Source: Methanobacteriales archaeon HGW-Methanobacteriales-1
Lineage (GTDB): Archaea > Methanobacteriota > Methanobacteria > Methanobacteriales > Methanobacteriaceae
DNA length: 64,000 bases
NCBI GenBank assembly: GCA_002839705.1
Contig: PGYO01000004.1
Span: 159,854 to 223,853, forward strand
Direction of reading: 5' to 3'
The position numbers and the translations under genes were made by a program. The notes under the pieces are model-generated. The model ran no database searches, was not told where the DNA came from, and saw only the letters and a program-made list of their open reading frames with translations. Positions 9,818 through 19,014 of the stretch are shown here, in pieces; position 1 is the first letter of the stretch; every line of letters starts with the position of its first letter.

Positions 9818-10951
9818 TTGCCAATTTTATCATTTGGAAGCCGTAATATAGATCTTATAACTGGTAAAAAAACCATGACTATTCGTAAGTTATGGAAAAA
9901 ACCTCTTAAAGTAGGTGACCGATTACACTGCTACTGGAATTTAGTTTCAAAAGAGCGAAACAAAATTTTTGAGGCGGAAGTGGTTGATGTTGAAGTTTTA
10001 AAATTTGAAAATCTGATTAAAAACAACAAATTAGCGCAGGAAGAAGGTTTTAAGAACGCTTCTGAGCTGGCCAGCGAATTTAAAAAGATGTACTTAGATG
10101 AAATAAATAAAGATACCTTATTCCAAGTCATAAGATTTAAGAAGCTTCCTATTAAAGACTGGGAAGGTGAAAAAATTGATGAAAAGGCAATGATAACTCA
10201 AAGAGCAGATATCTTATTTGATTCTGGAAAATACGATAAATCAGCCATGTGCTACACTGCTGCTCTAAAATTCGATCCTAGTGATATTTACATTTTAAAT
10301 AAAAAGGGAGACAACCTTACTCGACTCGGGAAATTTGATGAAGCATTAAATTGTTATAATAATGCTCTGAAAATAGAACCAGAAAATGAATACATAATAA
10401 ATAATAAAGCCATAACTCTTTTGAATTCAGGCCATCCTTATGACGCCCTGAAATGCAGTGATAAAGCCGTGCAAATCAACCCCAAAAATGCAGTAATCCT
10501 TTATTGGAGAGGTTTTATACTGGAAATGCTGGGGAAAACTTATGAAGCATTAGAAACGTATGATAATGTTCTAAAAATCGACTCTAACAATCCTGAAGTT
10601 TGGAATGCCCGTGGAAATCTTTTAACCGACTTGGGGCAAACTGAAAAGGCACTTGAAGCCTATGATAAAGCATTAGAGCTGGTTTTAGATGATAAACCTA
10701 CTGCAACCGCATGGAATAGAAAAGGAAATGCTCTCTTGGAGTTAGGGAGATTCAAAGAAGCATTGAAATGTTATGAAGAAGCATTGAAACTAGATAGCAA
10801 AAATGATGTGATATGGAGCAATGAAGGTGTGGTTTTAATGGAATTAAGCCGTTTTCAGGAAGCTGTAGATGCATTTAATAAATCCCTACTCATAAATCCT
10901 CAAAATGATGATGCTAAAGTATTACGTGATGAATGCCTAGAAAACCTTTAA
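9818..10951 (+). CDS. ASCH domain fused to tetratricopeptide repeats
   Basis: Residues 1 to about 115 form an ASCH-type RNA-binding-like domain: ITGKKTMTIRKLWKKPLKVG carries the conserved Gly-Lys-Thr-x-Arg, followed by GDRLHCYW and a beta-rich stretch ending IRFKKLP. Residues about 125-377 are seven or so TPR units (for example ALKFDPSDIYILNKKGDNL, ALEAYDKALEL, ALKCYEEALKLDSKN). The start is TTG 9818, strongly supported by GGAGGA at 9807-9812. ASCH domains are thought to bind RNA or modified nucleotides; TPR arrays scaffold protein complexes. The fusion therefore suggests a protein that brings an RNA or nucleotide ligand to a protein partner. No partner gene is adjacent: it is followed by a 600-bp noncoding gap. 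Confidence 0.75.
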   Translation: MPILSFGSRNIDLITGKKTMTIRKLWKKPLKVGDRLHCYWNLVSKERNKIFEAEVVDVEVLKFENLIKNNKLAQEEGFKNASELASEFKKMYLDEINKDTLFQVIRFKKLPIKDWEGEKIDEKAMITQRADILFDSGKYDKSAMCYTAALKFDPSDIYILNKKGDNLTRLGKFDEALNCYNNALKIEPENEYIINNKAITLLNSGHPYDALKCSDKAVQINPKNAVILYWRGFILEMLGKTYEALETYDNVLKIDSNNPEVWNARGNLLTDLGQTEKALEAYDKALELVLDDKPTATAWNRKGNALLELGRFKEALKCYEEALKLDSKNDVIWSNEGVVLMELSRFQEAVDAFNKSLLINPQNDDAKVLRDECLENL

Positions 10952-11555
10952 AATGTTTTTTCTGTCAAATCCAATATGGAATAATTCTCTTTAAAAATCA
11001 AATATAATGCAATTTAAATCTTATTTTCAAATTTTTAATCAAAAAAAGAGTTATTAATAAACATCCCCTGCATAAAATTGCTCATTAATTAGTTTAAGAT
11101 ATTTTTCCCCACCAAATTTCATATATGTCTATTTAATTTTCGGGTTTTGTATATTAATAATTAATCATAAAGTATTTAATATTTGAATTAACATCCTATA
11201 TTTTTACAAATTATAATCCCATTTTTCAGGGATTTTGCCTTTTTAGCAGCATATATTTAAATCAATTCCTAAATAAAAATATAAAAAGTCTTTTTTAATA
11301 TTTTTATAGCTTAAAGTAGATTGAATTGTCTGTAAAACCTATTTTAAATGATTTAAAAATTAAAAACATTTAAATAGTGAATTCACTACACATAGGTATA
11401 CTAAAACAAATTAGTAGTGTATTCCACTTGGAAAAATTTGTTTAGGCTATTTTCTAAGATAAATGATTTATTCTCAAACTAATCCTAAAAAGTTTTTGAA
11501 TCTAAAATTTTGAATATATAAAAATTTGAAAATTTCAATATTTGAGTGATATTTT
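10952..11555 (+). other. 604-bp noncoding gap upstream of an exported zinc-ribbon protein
   Basis: No gene was found here. It is about 75-80 percent A+T with several TATA-like tracts. The clearest structures are two related dyads with AGTG and CACT half-sites at 11375-11388 and about 11415-11428, both before the gene at 11556. Confidence 0.3.
11375..11428 (+). promoter_or_regulatory. Paired AGTG/CACT dyads, candidate operator
   Basis: The first dyad, TAGTGAATTCACTA at 11375-11388, is a perfect 14-bp palindrome. A second, imperfect one (AGTGTATTCCACT) lies about 40 bp downstream. Both precede the gene at 11556 by 130-180 bp. The repeated half-site suggests a dimeric DNA-binding regulator; this is inference from symmetry only. 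Confidence 0.3.
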
Positions 11556-12056
11556 ATGGAAAAAGAAATTGAGCCGCCCGCGCGGCTTTTAGTATATTCA
11601 ACTATACTCCTATTTTGTGCTCTTATTTTTTCTAGCACATCTTTTGCAGTCGACAACACAAAGGAAGTTAAAAACCAAAAAGATATCATATCCGGATGGT
11701 TTAAACCATCTGGCCCCGGATCAAGCCATTATGAATATAAATGGCATTATAAATATTGGGTAAATGAATGCCCTGTCTGTCATACCCATACTCTGGCTTA
11801 TAACCCTAAGGGAGTTGCTGAAGCAGAATTAACCTGTTTGAAATGTTCTGCTGATTTTGATGGGGTTACGGGAATAGAAAAACAATACAATCCTCGATGG
11901 AGATTAACTCCTGATTCCCAACCAAAAGAAGAAAAAACAGTTGTGGAAGCTGCAGAGATAGTGACTCTGGCCAAAATTTCCAGACCAACCCTGCTATTAA
12001 ATAAATGGCAAATTTGGAAATCCAAAAACGATATTCCAATCCCTATTGGGTCTTAG
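11556..12056 (+). CDS. Exported or membrane-anchored protein with a four-cysteine zinc-ribbon-like segment
   Basis: The 166-residue protein has an N-terminal hydrophobic signal or anchor (residues about 10-31, ending SSTSFA). A later segment, residues about 65-105, contains aromatic residues (KWHYKYW) followed by CPVC and, 22 residues on, CLKC, which would form a zinc ribbon. Similar CxxC pairs after aromatic-rich stretches are seen in methanobacterial extracellular proteins, including some associated with cell-wall hydrolase or transglutaminase domains, but no catalytic domain is visible here. ATG 11556 follows GAGTGAT. Codons 6-11 lie in a GC-rich hairpin unlike the surroundings. A hairpin terminator follows. 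Function unknown. Confidence 0.6.
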   Translation: MEKEIEPPARLLVYSTILLFCALIFSSTSFAVDNTKEVKNQKDIISGWFKPSGPGSSHYEYKWHYKYWVNECPVCHTHTLAYNPKGVAEAELTCLKCSADFDGVTGIEKQYNPRWRLTPDSQPKEEKTVVEAAEIVTLAKISRPTLLLNKWQIWKSKNDIPIPIGS

Positions 12057-12062
12057 ATTTGT

Positions 12063-12095
12063 TAAATGGTGTAACTCACCATTTATTTATTTTAA
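12063..12095 (+). terminator. Hairpin terminator after the zinc-ribbon protein gene
   Basis: A perfect 9-bp stem, TAAATGGTG / CACCATTTA with a 5-nt loop at 12063-12085, starts seven bases after the stop codon and is followed by TTTATTTT. Confidence 0.65.
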
Positions 12096-12327
12096 ATTGA
12101 TTCCATTATTTAATTGTTATTAAATTTTATTTATTTTTGTTTTATTTTATTAAAAAGAGTTTTTTATGCAATTTCTTGCTTAATTAACCAAAAAAAGCAT
12201 TTATTAGATTAAATAATATCTTAATTTAAACCATAGTATTTATTACTCTAAATTAAAAATAATATAAGAAATCCCGGGTTTAATATGTTATTTTAGTAAA
12301 CCAATGTAGATCTTTAAAACTTCAGCC

Positions 12328-12573
12328 ATGAAAGAAGAAAATTTCAGTGCAGAACTGCTTCCAGCAGTTTATAATATTTTGAATCCCTTGCAGGATAGGG
12401 GAATGGTCCCTCTGGTATTTAGATTCCAGTTAGGCGGCCTTATAAATGAAGATGAAGAAGATGTATTGCTAGATATAGAAGAAATTCTAATTAATAGTGG
12501 ATGGATAATTCAGGACCCCAGAAGCAGACTTTTAATGGTTAGTGACAAATTGAGGGAATTTATTGAAGAATAA
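12328..12573 (+). CDS. Small acidic protein of unknown function
   Basis: The 81-residue acidic protein (MKEENFSAELLPAVYNILNP at its start) is predicted helical with an Asp/Glu-rich centre and no cysteines, signal or membrane segment. I do not recognise the family. No clear ribosome binding site precedes ATG 12328, so its message may be leaderless or the start may be poorly expressed. Its stop codon overlaps the next gene by 11 bp, which argues that it is real and translationally coupled to the YrhK-like membrane protein downstream. A soluble partner of that membrane protein is a reasonable guess. Confidence 0.55.
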   Translation: MKEENFSAELLPAVYNILNPLQDRGMVPLVFRFQLGGLINEDEEDVLLDIEEILINSGWIIQDPRSRLLMVSDKLREFIEE

Positions 12574-13441
12574 AATAAAAAAAACCATTTATTTTTCTAA
12601 AAATAGAATCAAACTGCCTCCAGGATGGTCTTTCTGGAAAATCAACAAAATTGGGCCGTTTATTACCAGAGTGATCTTAAAAAATCCTGAAGACAAATTA
12701 ATATATTGGGAATCTAGAGAAGCCCGTAAACATCATTTCAGTCTGGATAAAAGCTCAGGATCGACATGGTGGGCACCAGGTGCCATTGGATGGTGGATAG
12801 GAATTTTATTTGCTATAGGCGCATTATTTTTTGGATTAGGTTCATTTCCACCATATCATTCTCTGGTTGGTAATTTTTATAATGGATTAACCTTTTTTAT
12901 AGGATCTCTCTTTTTCACCAGTGCCGCATTTTTACAGTATTTAGAAACAATTAATAGTCCACACCAGCCCCCCGGACAAAAATTTAAAGAAAAGTTTCAT
13001 TTACTCTCTTTAGAACCACGGCGTATAGACTGGTGGTCCAGTGTAGTACAGCTCGTGGGAACACTATTTTTTAATATGAATACTCTAGAATCAATGCACC
13101 AATCCCTTTCCATATCCCAAATAGACCATCTGGTCTGGTATCCCGATATTTTCGGCTCCATTTGCTTTTTAATAGCCAGCGGCATGGTATGGATAGAGGT
13201 CGGGCATTCCTTACTTTGCTGGAATCCCCATAGTATTTCCTGGAGAATTGCATTTTTAAATCTTTTAGGTTCGATTGCCTTTGGCATTTCTGCAATTTCT
13301 GCCTATGTCATGCCGGCCACGGAAATTCCTGAAAATGAATTTCTAGTCACCAGCGGAACATTTGTAGGGGCGGTGTGTTTTTTCATTGCGGCGGTATTAT
13401 TACTTCCCGAGAGAACTAATGAAAATGAAATGGTGCATTAA
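12563..13441 (+). CDS. Six-segment membrane protein, possibly YrhK-domain type
   Basis: The 292-residue protein has a soluble N-terminal region of about 70 residues and then roughly six membrane helices. Two of them fall in Gly/Phe-rich repeats of the form FFIGSLFFTSAAFLQYLE and VQLVGTLFFNMNTLESM, resembling the YrhK-like domain found in small bacterial and archaeal membrane proteins of unknown function. The internal similarity suggests tandem duplication of a two- or three-helix unit. The start is TTG 12563, with GAGGGA 5-10 bases upstream, overlapping the preceding 81-residue gene by 11 bp. No catalytic or transport motif is seen. The YrhK comparison is from memory of the pattern and needs a profile search. 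Confidence 0.6.
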   Translation: MKNKIKKTIYFSKNRIKLPPGWSFWKINKIGPFITRVILKNPEDKLIYWESREARKHHFSLDKSSGSTWWAPGAIGWWIGILFAIGALFFGLGSFPPYHSLVGNFYNGLTFFIGSLFFTSAAFLQYLETINSPHQPPGQKFKEKFHLLSLEPRRIDWWSSVVQLVGTLFFNMNTLESMHQSLSISQIDHLVWYPDIFGSICFLIASGMVWIEVGHSLLCWNPHSISWRIAFLNLLGSIAFGISAISAYVMPATEIPENEFLVTSGTFVGAVCFFIAAVLLLPERTNENEMVH

Positions 13442-13598
13442 ACAATGAAGCAAGTATTAATCATGAAATAGATTGTTCAGTAAAAATAAATAAGTAAGAC
13501 AATAAAACCAATTATAAAATAAAAATAAAAAAAAGAATAATATTATTATAAATTTTTTCAAAAATTAACAGGTTTAAAAATCCTATATTAACATCATA

Positions 13599-14990
13599 TT
13601 AATATAATAGAGTTGGATTCTCCCTTTCTTCATGATTCTTAGTTTTTTGTTTTTCCAAATACTCATAGGCCTCCATTATATCATCTAAAAGCGAATCAAC
13701 CATATCTCTACCAAAATTCTCTTTTATGACCATTCTAAGTACGGCCGCATCCTGGGCATTTTCAGGTAAAGTATAAGCCGGAATTATCCAGCCTTTCTCC
13801 CTTAATTTTTCTGAAAGTTGAAAAACCGTGAAATCCGCATCTTTAAGGCCAACAGCCACTAGTGGGAACATAACTTCTTTGTTAATAATTTCAAATTTGC
13901 CTGATTTCTCTAATTTTCCGGCCAGATGCTTGCAGTTTTGAAGCATGTTTTCCATTATATCTTTATATCCGTTTTTGCCCAGCCTAAGGAAATTATAGTA
14001 TTGTGCCACAATGGTGCTGCTTCCTTTGGAGAAATTGAGGGAATAGTTCGGCATAAGTCCTCCCAAGTAGTTAACCTTAAAAATTAGCTCCTCTGGGAGA
14101 TCACTTTTATCTTTAAATATTAACCAACCTACACCAGGATATACCAGACCGTATTTATGGCCAGATACATTTATAGAGCGTACTTGTTCTAATCTAAAAT
14201 CCCATGAAAGATCAGGGTAGACAAAGGGAGCTATAAATCCTCCACTAGCACCATCCACATGTATGGGTATGTCCCATCCTCTTTTTTCTTTTATATCAAT
14301 TAAAAGGTCATTAATTTCATTAATAGGATCCATTTGGCCGGTGAATGTTGTTCCAATTACAGTACCCACACATATAGTATTCTCATCTATTTGTTTGGCT
14401 ACTTCTTCGGCCGTTACAATGTATGTATCCTTTGCCAAAGGAATTAAACGAAGTTCTACATCAAAATACAGTGCAAATTTCTCCCAAACAGTGTGTACAT
14501 CCGCCCCCATTACAATATTTGGCTTATCATATGGTTTTCCTTCCGCTTTTCTGCGATTTTTCCAGGTCCACTTGTGGGCCAGAAGACCCAGCATAATGGC
14601 CTCTGATGAGCCTATGGCACTGGTACCAATTGATTTAGATTCATGAGGTGCGTTAAAAAGTCGGGCCAGCATATTAATAACCCTATCTTGAATTTTAGAA
14701 GTTTGAGGGTACTCGTCATTATCAATGAAGTTTTTTCCCATACTTTCCATTATTAATTTGTCTGCCTCTGGTTCCATCCAGGTAGTGACAAAGCTGGCCA
14801 AATTGAGGGCCGGATTACCATCCAAATTTAATTCTTCGTGTATTAATTGATATGCTGCACGAGGAGGCATTCCTTCTTCACTAATTTCATATTTAGGTAT
14901 GGATTCCGAAAAATAACGGCTCCCAAAAGTACTAGCTACTTCTCTCTCAGATTTCTTCATCTTTTTAAGATTTTTTTTCTTAGATAACAC
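13599..14990 (-). CDS. gadB: Glutamate decarboxylase (PLP-dependent)
   Basis: The 464-residue enzyme removes the alpha-carboxylate of glutamate to give GABA, consuming a proton. It has the group II decarboxylase core: [52 protein letters not shown] with the PLP-contacting Asp, and [13 protein letters not shown] with the PLP lysine near residue 279. The whole protein resembles bacterial GadB rather than the shorter archaeal tyrosine/aspartate decarboxylase MfnA. Although the frame opens at 15029, I place the start at GTG 14990, because GGGTGA lies 5 bases before it and the conserved N-terminus begins there. It is divergently adjacent to a ThrE exporter. No glutamate/GABA antiporter gene is present in the window. 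Confidence 0.9.
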   Translation of the reverse strand: MLSKKKNLKKMKKSEREVASTFGSRYFSESIPKYEISEEGMPPRAAYQLIHEELNLDGNPALNLASFVTTWMEPEADKLIMESMGKNFIDNDEYPQTSKIQDRVINMLARLFNAPHESKSIGTSAIGSSEAIMLGLLAHKWTWKNRRKAEGKPYDKPNIVMGADVHTVWEKFALYFDVELRLIPLAKDTYIVTAEEVAKQIDENTICVGTVIGTTFTGQMDPINEINDLLIDIKEKRGWDIPIHVDGASGGFIAPFVYPDLSWDFRLEQVRSINVSGHKYGLVYPGVGWLIFKDKSDLPEELIFKVNYLGGLMPNYSLNFSKGSSTIVAQYYNFLRLGKNGYKDIMENMLQNCKHLAGKLEKSGKFEIINKEVMFPLVAVGLKDADFTVFQLSEKLREKGWIIPAYTLPENAQDAAVLRMVIKENFGRDMVDSLLDDIMEAYEYLEKQKTKNHEERENPTLLY

Positions 14991-15247
14991 TAAATTCACC
15001 CGCCGGTAATAGGAACTTAATAATTCCATTTAATAAAAAATAGAAGAATTAATTGCCCTATTCTCATAATAAGCATATATAATCACTAGTATACAACAAT
15101 ATATTTTATAATGAAACTAGTTTATTAAATTTCTCTTAGAATATCTTAAATTGATTAAGCTCTAATAAATTAATAAAGAGCGAAAAAATTTAATTTCCAT
15201 ATTCAATTAATACTGTTAATTTTATAATCCTATTAGAGGAAATATAA

Positions 15248-16552
15248 ATGGATAAACCGAATAAAAAAGACTTAAACGTCCCTAAAAAGGAGCATAAAGG
15301 TAAAAAATTCAATCATGAACTTTTAGAATTCATGGCGGGTTTAGGTAAGTCCCTTACTTCTGCAGGAATATCTGTTACGGCTGTTCAATCAATTTTATAT
15401 GATATAGCTAAAGCTTATGAAGTTAAGGCAGAAATACTCATTTTCACCACTTTTCTAATAATAAAGTTAGGAGATGAAGAATCTCCCCCTTTAACCACCG
15501 TAAACCAAATATCCGGCCTTTCTCACCTAAATCAAGTTTCAGAACTTTATGAATTAATATACTTAGCAGAGAAAGCAGAAATAACACCAAAAGAAGGGCA
15601 AAAACGTCTTAAAAAAATAACATGTCAAAAACACCGTTTCGGAGTTTTAGGGATAATTTTAGGATATATCTTATTTGCCTTGGGATTAGGAATGTTGTTA
15701 CAGCCTACCCCTCAACAATTACTTATTTCTGGACTATTAGGAGGAATAGTAAGTTTATTACTAATTTTAAGTGAAAATAAACCTCGATTAACACTTATTT
15801 TACCTGTAGTGGCAGCATTTATAGTATCCGCCATATTATTTTGGGGAGTAAAAGAAGGACTAATTTTAGTAGGGTCTTTCACCATTTTAGTTCCTGCTCT
15901 GGCCTATTTCTTACCCGGAGCCACCTTAACCACTGGGATGTTTGAGCTGGCCTCAGGAGACATGATTTCTGGAGCAAGTAGAACCATATACGGCGTTACT
16001 ATCTTGTTTTTACTATTATTTGGAGTTTTAATTGGTGTTCAGGTTACTGGATTGTCTCAGCACGATCTTATTGTAAATTCGGTCCCTATCAGTACTTTTG
16101 GATGGGTTCCTATGATAGGTATCCTTTTATTTGCCATGGGGATGTTTCTATTCATGTCCATGCGGACCAAGGACTTGCCTTGGGTGATACTGGTCCTTTA
16201 CATCGCTTTTTTTGGGCAGCAAGTTGGAAACTATTTTATTGGGAGTTTTTTCGGTGCATTTTTAGGATCCCTCTTTATGACAGTGAGTGGTACCCTAATC
16301 GGCCGTTCACCTAAAAGAACACCCAGTTTTGTATCCACCATATCTGCTTTTTGGTTCCTGGTTCCCGGATCTCTAGGATTCATTGGCCTGGCCACCTTAA
16401 TCGGGCAAAATTATTTCACGGCCGTAAATAATTTAATTTTGCTCACTATGACCGTAGTGGCCATATCATTGGGCCTTTTAATAGGTGCAGCCATTGCTGA
16501 GCCATTAAGATTACAGAAAATAAGGTCGAAATTGTATAAAGATGGAAAATGA
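15248..16552 (+). CDS. Threonine/serine exporter family protein (ThrE)
   Basis: The 434-residue protein contains both halves of the ThrE family in one chain: an N-terminal cytoplasmic region (about 20-130, with LEFMAGLGKSLTSAGISV) and about ten membrane helices (about 135-425). In E. coli the halves are separate proteins (YjjP and YjjB). Family members export threonine, serine or small organic acids. ATG 15248 follows AGAGGAAAT. It is divergent from the glutamate decarboxylase gene with 218 bp between them and converges on a LysE-type exporter gene, giving an amino-acid metabolism and efflux neighbourhood. The transported substrate is not known. Confidence 0.85.
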   Translation: MDKPNKKDLNVPKKEHKGKKFNHELLEFMAGLGKSLTSAGISVTAVQSILYDIAKAYEVKAEILIFTTFLIIKLGDEESPPLTTVNQISGLSHLNQVSELYELIYLAEKAEITPKEGQKRLKKITCQKHRFGVLGIILGYILFALGLGMLLQPTPQQLLISGLLGGIVSLLLILSENKPRLTLILPVVAAFIVSAILFWGVKEGLILVGSFTILVPALAYFLPGATLTTGMFELASGDMISGASRTIYGVTILFLLLFGVLIGVQVTGLSQHDLIVNSVPISTFGWVPMIGILLFAMGMFLFMSMRTKDLPWVILVLYIAFFGQQVGNYFIGSFFGAFLGSLFMTVSGTLIGRSPKRTPSFVSTISAFWFLVPGSLGFIGLATLIGQNYFTAVNNLILLTMTVVAISLGLLIGAAIAEPLRLQKIRSKLYKDGK

Positions 16553-16603
16553 GGGAAAAATGAAAAGTTAGGATTAAGTTAATATGTATAATTTAATTTA
16601 GGA

Positions 16604-17218
16604 TTAATCTAAAATCAAATGGAGTCCATTCCACCATAGATAAGTCGCAAATACCAATAGCAGGACACCCATAAAGCGCATAATGTAGATATATGATTTT
16701 CCCGTTAAAAAATTCCGGGATTTACCAACCAAAACTGCTAATAAGATTTTAGAGCCTATTAATAATACATAGAATCCGAAAAAGAACCATAAAGGAGAAT
16801 ACTGATTTATTTGATAGGCCGCGATGATAATTGGGCCACCTACAGTTATCCAGAATATATATGGATTAGGACTTAGAAAATTCACAGTGGCTCCTTTCAA
16901 GAAAGATTTAGGTTCTTCCACATCAAAGTTTTCTTTAATTCCATGGGTTTTAAAACTTTCATATGCTAAATAAAGCAGGTAAAATCCGCCAATTATAGAT
17001 ATTAATCCTAAAATACTGCTATTTTGAGATAAATAAGACAATAATAGTAAGGTGAACATTATAATTGGTATGTCCGTTATTATAGGTGCGCAGGCCACTT
17101 TTATGCCTTCACGGTAGCCATGTTTCAGGGTTTGAGATATTATTAATACCATTAAGGGGCCTGGAGAAAATCCTGCTGAAAATCCCAGGGATATCCCGGC
17201 AATTAAAAGTCCAATCAT
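16604..17218 (-). CDS. LysE family amino-acid efflux protein
   Basis: The 204-residue membrane protein has six helices and the LysE/RhtB signature in its first helix (SLGFSAGFSPGPLMVLIISQ), with the second conserved region KGATVNFLSPNPYIFWITVGG near residue 120. These proteins export basic or neutral amino acids. The reading frame begins at 17242, but ATG 17218 is preceded at the right distance by AAGGTGTAT and gives the normal N-terminus, so I chose it. It converges with the ThrE gene. Two different amino-acid exporters beside a glutamate decarboxylase may point to overflow control or acid response. Confidence 0.88.
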   Translation of the reverse strand: MIGLLIAGISLGFSAGFSPGPLMVLIISQTLKHGYREGIKVACAPIITDIPIIMFTLLLLSYLSQNSSILGLISIIGGFYLLYLAYESFKTHGIKENFDVEEPKSFLKGATVNFLSPNPYIFWITVGGPIIIAAYQINQYSPLWFFFGFYVLLIGSKILLAVLVGKSRNFLTGKSYIYIMRFMGVLLLVFATYLWWNGLHLILD

Positions 17219-17380
17219 TAATATACACCTTAATACTGGCACAATGAATTAATATTCTAAATTAAAAAATATTGAAAATAAAATTTATCCTTTATTAAAT
17301 TTACTAAATAGATTTTCTTAATTTTTATTTTATAAAATGATATCCAAAAAAGAGATAATATGCCCTAATGTTTCAATATT

Positions 17381-17755
17381 TTAAATATTATCTTTTGTTT
17401 GCTTAAGAGCAGATTCTACCGTTTCTTTTAATTCTTTATTTTCAAATGGTTTTAGTATGTACCCTTGAGGCTTTGTAGCTAAGGCACGTTTTTGAGTGGC
17501 ATTTTCAGAATTAGCAGTCAAGTATATAAACGGAATATCAAATTTACGCAGCTCTTCAGCCGCAGTAATTCCATCGATATCTCCTTTTAATATAATATCC
17601 ATTAAAACCAAATCTGGAAGCATTTCTAATGATTTTTCAATTGCCTCTTCACCTCTAGAAGCAATATAAATCACTTCATGGCCCAGGGCCTCAAGGGTAT
17701 ATTTTAAGTCCATGGCACCTATGCCTTCATCTTCTACAATAAGAACTCTTGCCAA
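17381..17755 (-). CDS. Stand-alone response regulator receiver protein
   Basis: The 124-residue protein is a single REC domain: VLIVEDEG acidic pocket, phospho-acceptor Asp53 in LVLMDIIL, Thr80 in FIYLTA and Lys102 in YILKPFEN. There is no output domain. The TTG start at 17755 is preceded by GGAGAT six bases upstream. Its sequence closely parallels the N-terminal REC domain of the kinase at 20444-22270 (shared MDIILKG, IYLTA, KP motifs), so the two probably arose by duplication and may exchange phosphoryl groups with the same kinase. Its target is unknown; in methanogens such orphans often work through protein interaction. Confidence 0.88.
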   Translation of the reverse strand: MARVLIVEDEGIGAMDLKYTLEALGHEVIYIASRGEEAIEKSLEMLPDLVLMDIILKGDIDGITAAEELRKFDIPFIYLTANSENATQKRALATKPQGYILKPFENKELKETVESALKQTKDNI

Positions 17756-18072
17756 ACTAGTATCTCCAGATTATTTAATTTCAATATTCAGTATTGCTTT
17801 TTTTATAATATATAATTGATTACATATTATTGGCATTTGAATTCTTTAATATAATTTTTAAATCACTAGCATAGATTCAATATAAAGAATGTTTTTAATT
17901 CATTATCCCAAAATTTATTTACAATATGTCCTTACAGAAGAAGAAATAAAGATTATTGAAGATAGTTTGTAATTATTTATTAATAATTTCTATTTCCCAT
18001 CTAATTATTAGAAAAATTAATTTAATACATCCTACAAAAATAAAAAATAGTATAAAACCGAGGGGTATTAAG
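17756..18072 (+). other. 317-bp intergenic region with divergent promoters
   Basis: This AT-rich spacer separates the receiver gene and a small membrane protein gene. It contains TATA-like tracts near 17800-17815. A 27-codon open frame (17889-17972) is too short and poorly supported to call. Nothing else was seen. Confidence 0.3.
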
Positions 18073-18228
18073 ATGAATGACACTATGAATGGATTATTAT
18101 TGATGGTATTAGGTGTATTGTTAGCTATTTTATATTTTGCACTGCCACCACAGTGGTTTGTGTATGCCTACTGGGCAGCTATACTAATATTCGTGCTTTA
18201 TGGGTTCTATATGTTCCGAAAAAGATAA
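18073..18228 (+). CDS. Small two-helix membrane protein, 51 residues
   Basis: Starting at ATG 18073, preceded by GAGGGGTATT, the reading frame encodes a 51-residue protein with two closely spaced membrane helices (about residues 5-22 and 28-46) and a basic Arg-Lys-Arg end. The frame is open further upstream, but that part has no ribosome binding site and an unlikely composition. Similar tiny membrane proteins are common near DUF308/HdeD-type genes in Methanobacteriales, and one lies 163 bp downstream here. I do not recognise a named family. Confidence 0.6.
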   Translation: MNDTMNGLLLMVLGVLLAILYFALPPQWFVYAYWAAILIFVLYGFYMFRKR

Positions 18229-18391
18229 TATTCCTAAAATTTTTTATTTTTATTTTCTCTGTCCGATTCAGTCTTCCCTAAATAATTTGCCAGATTTCTA
18301 TTTTTACTATTTCATTTAAATAGTACAATTATATTAACTAAAACCGCCAACATTAATATTAAATAAAGCTTTTAAATAGGAGGAAATAGAT

Positions 18392-18889
18392 ATGACAGAG
18401 GGAAATAACGTTTTGTTAGGGATTTTGGCCATAGTTTTAGGTATTTTACTTATGGCATTCCCATTAATAGGAGTTTTTACCGCCAGTATCATTACTGGAC
18501 TGGGAATAATATTCATTGGTATATGGTTGATTGCACACAGTTTTGGAACCTGGGAAGCCAGTAAAGCCATAAGTATTGTATCTTTAATACTGGGTATTAT
18601 TGGTATAGTTGTGGGAATAGGTTTATTTGGAAAAATAGTGGCCTTCAGTATATTTGCCAGCATGATAATTTACTTAGGTGGATTTTTCCTAATAATCACT
18701 GGAATAATAGCTTTCTTCAGCGGTGCCGGATCTTCTCCAAAATTAAGGGGCTTGAGCGGAATAGTATTAGGTATTCTATACATCATAATAGGATTATATG
18801 CTCTTGATCCGTTCTATTTAGGTGCTTTAATCGGAATCTTCCTATTATTAGAAGGAATATTCATGATATTCTTACCTAAATCTGAATAA
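18392..18889 (+). CDS. DUF308 / HdeD-like membrane protein
   Basis: The 165-residue protein has six short membrane helices in the repeated pattern of the DUF308 family (ILAIVLGILLMAFPLIG, then LGIIFIGIWLIAHSF, then repeats with FFLIITGIIAFFSG and LEGIFMIF). DUF308 includes E. coli HdeD, linked to acid resistance. ATG 18392 has a perfect AGGAGG ribosome binding site, implying good expression. Together with glutamate decarboxylase and amino-acid exporters a few kilobases away it could hint at acid or stress adaptation, but there is no direct evidence for coregulation. Confidence 0.78.
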   Translation: MTEGNNVLLGILAIVLGILLMAFPLIGVFTASIITGLGIIFIGIWLIAHSFGTWEASKAISIVSLILGIIGIVVGIGLFGKIVAFSIFASMIIYLGGFFLIITGIIAFFSGAGSSPKLRGLSGIVLGILYIIIGLYALDPFYLGALIGIFLLLEGIFMIFLPKSE

Positions 18890-19014
18890 ACAAAATAAAT
18901 CTTAATATATTTTTGTATTTTATTTTAAAAAAAATTTTTAAATTTAGCTTTTTTATTTTTTTCTTAATAATTAGATTTGCTGACATTACTGCAGATATAA
19001 GAAGATTTTATTAA

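Noticed and set aside
17889..17972. 27-codon open frame between the receiver and small membrane protein genes
   Set aside because: No convincing ribosome binding site, no recognisable domain and chance expectation in AT-rich DNA. It could be a remnant of a gene end but cannot be supported.
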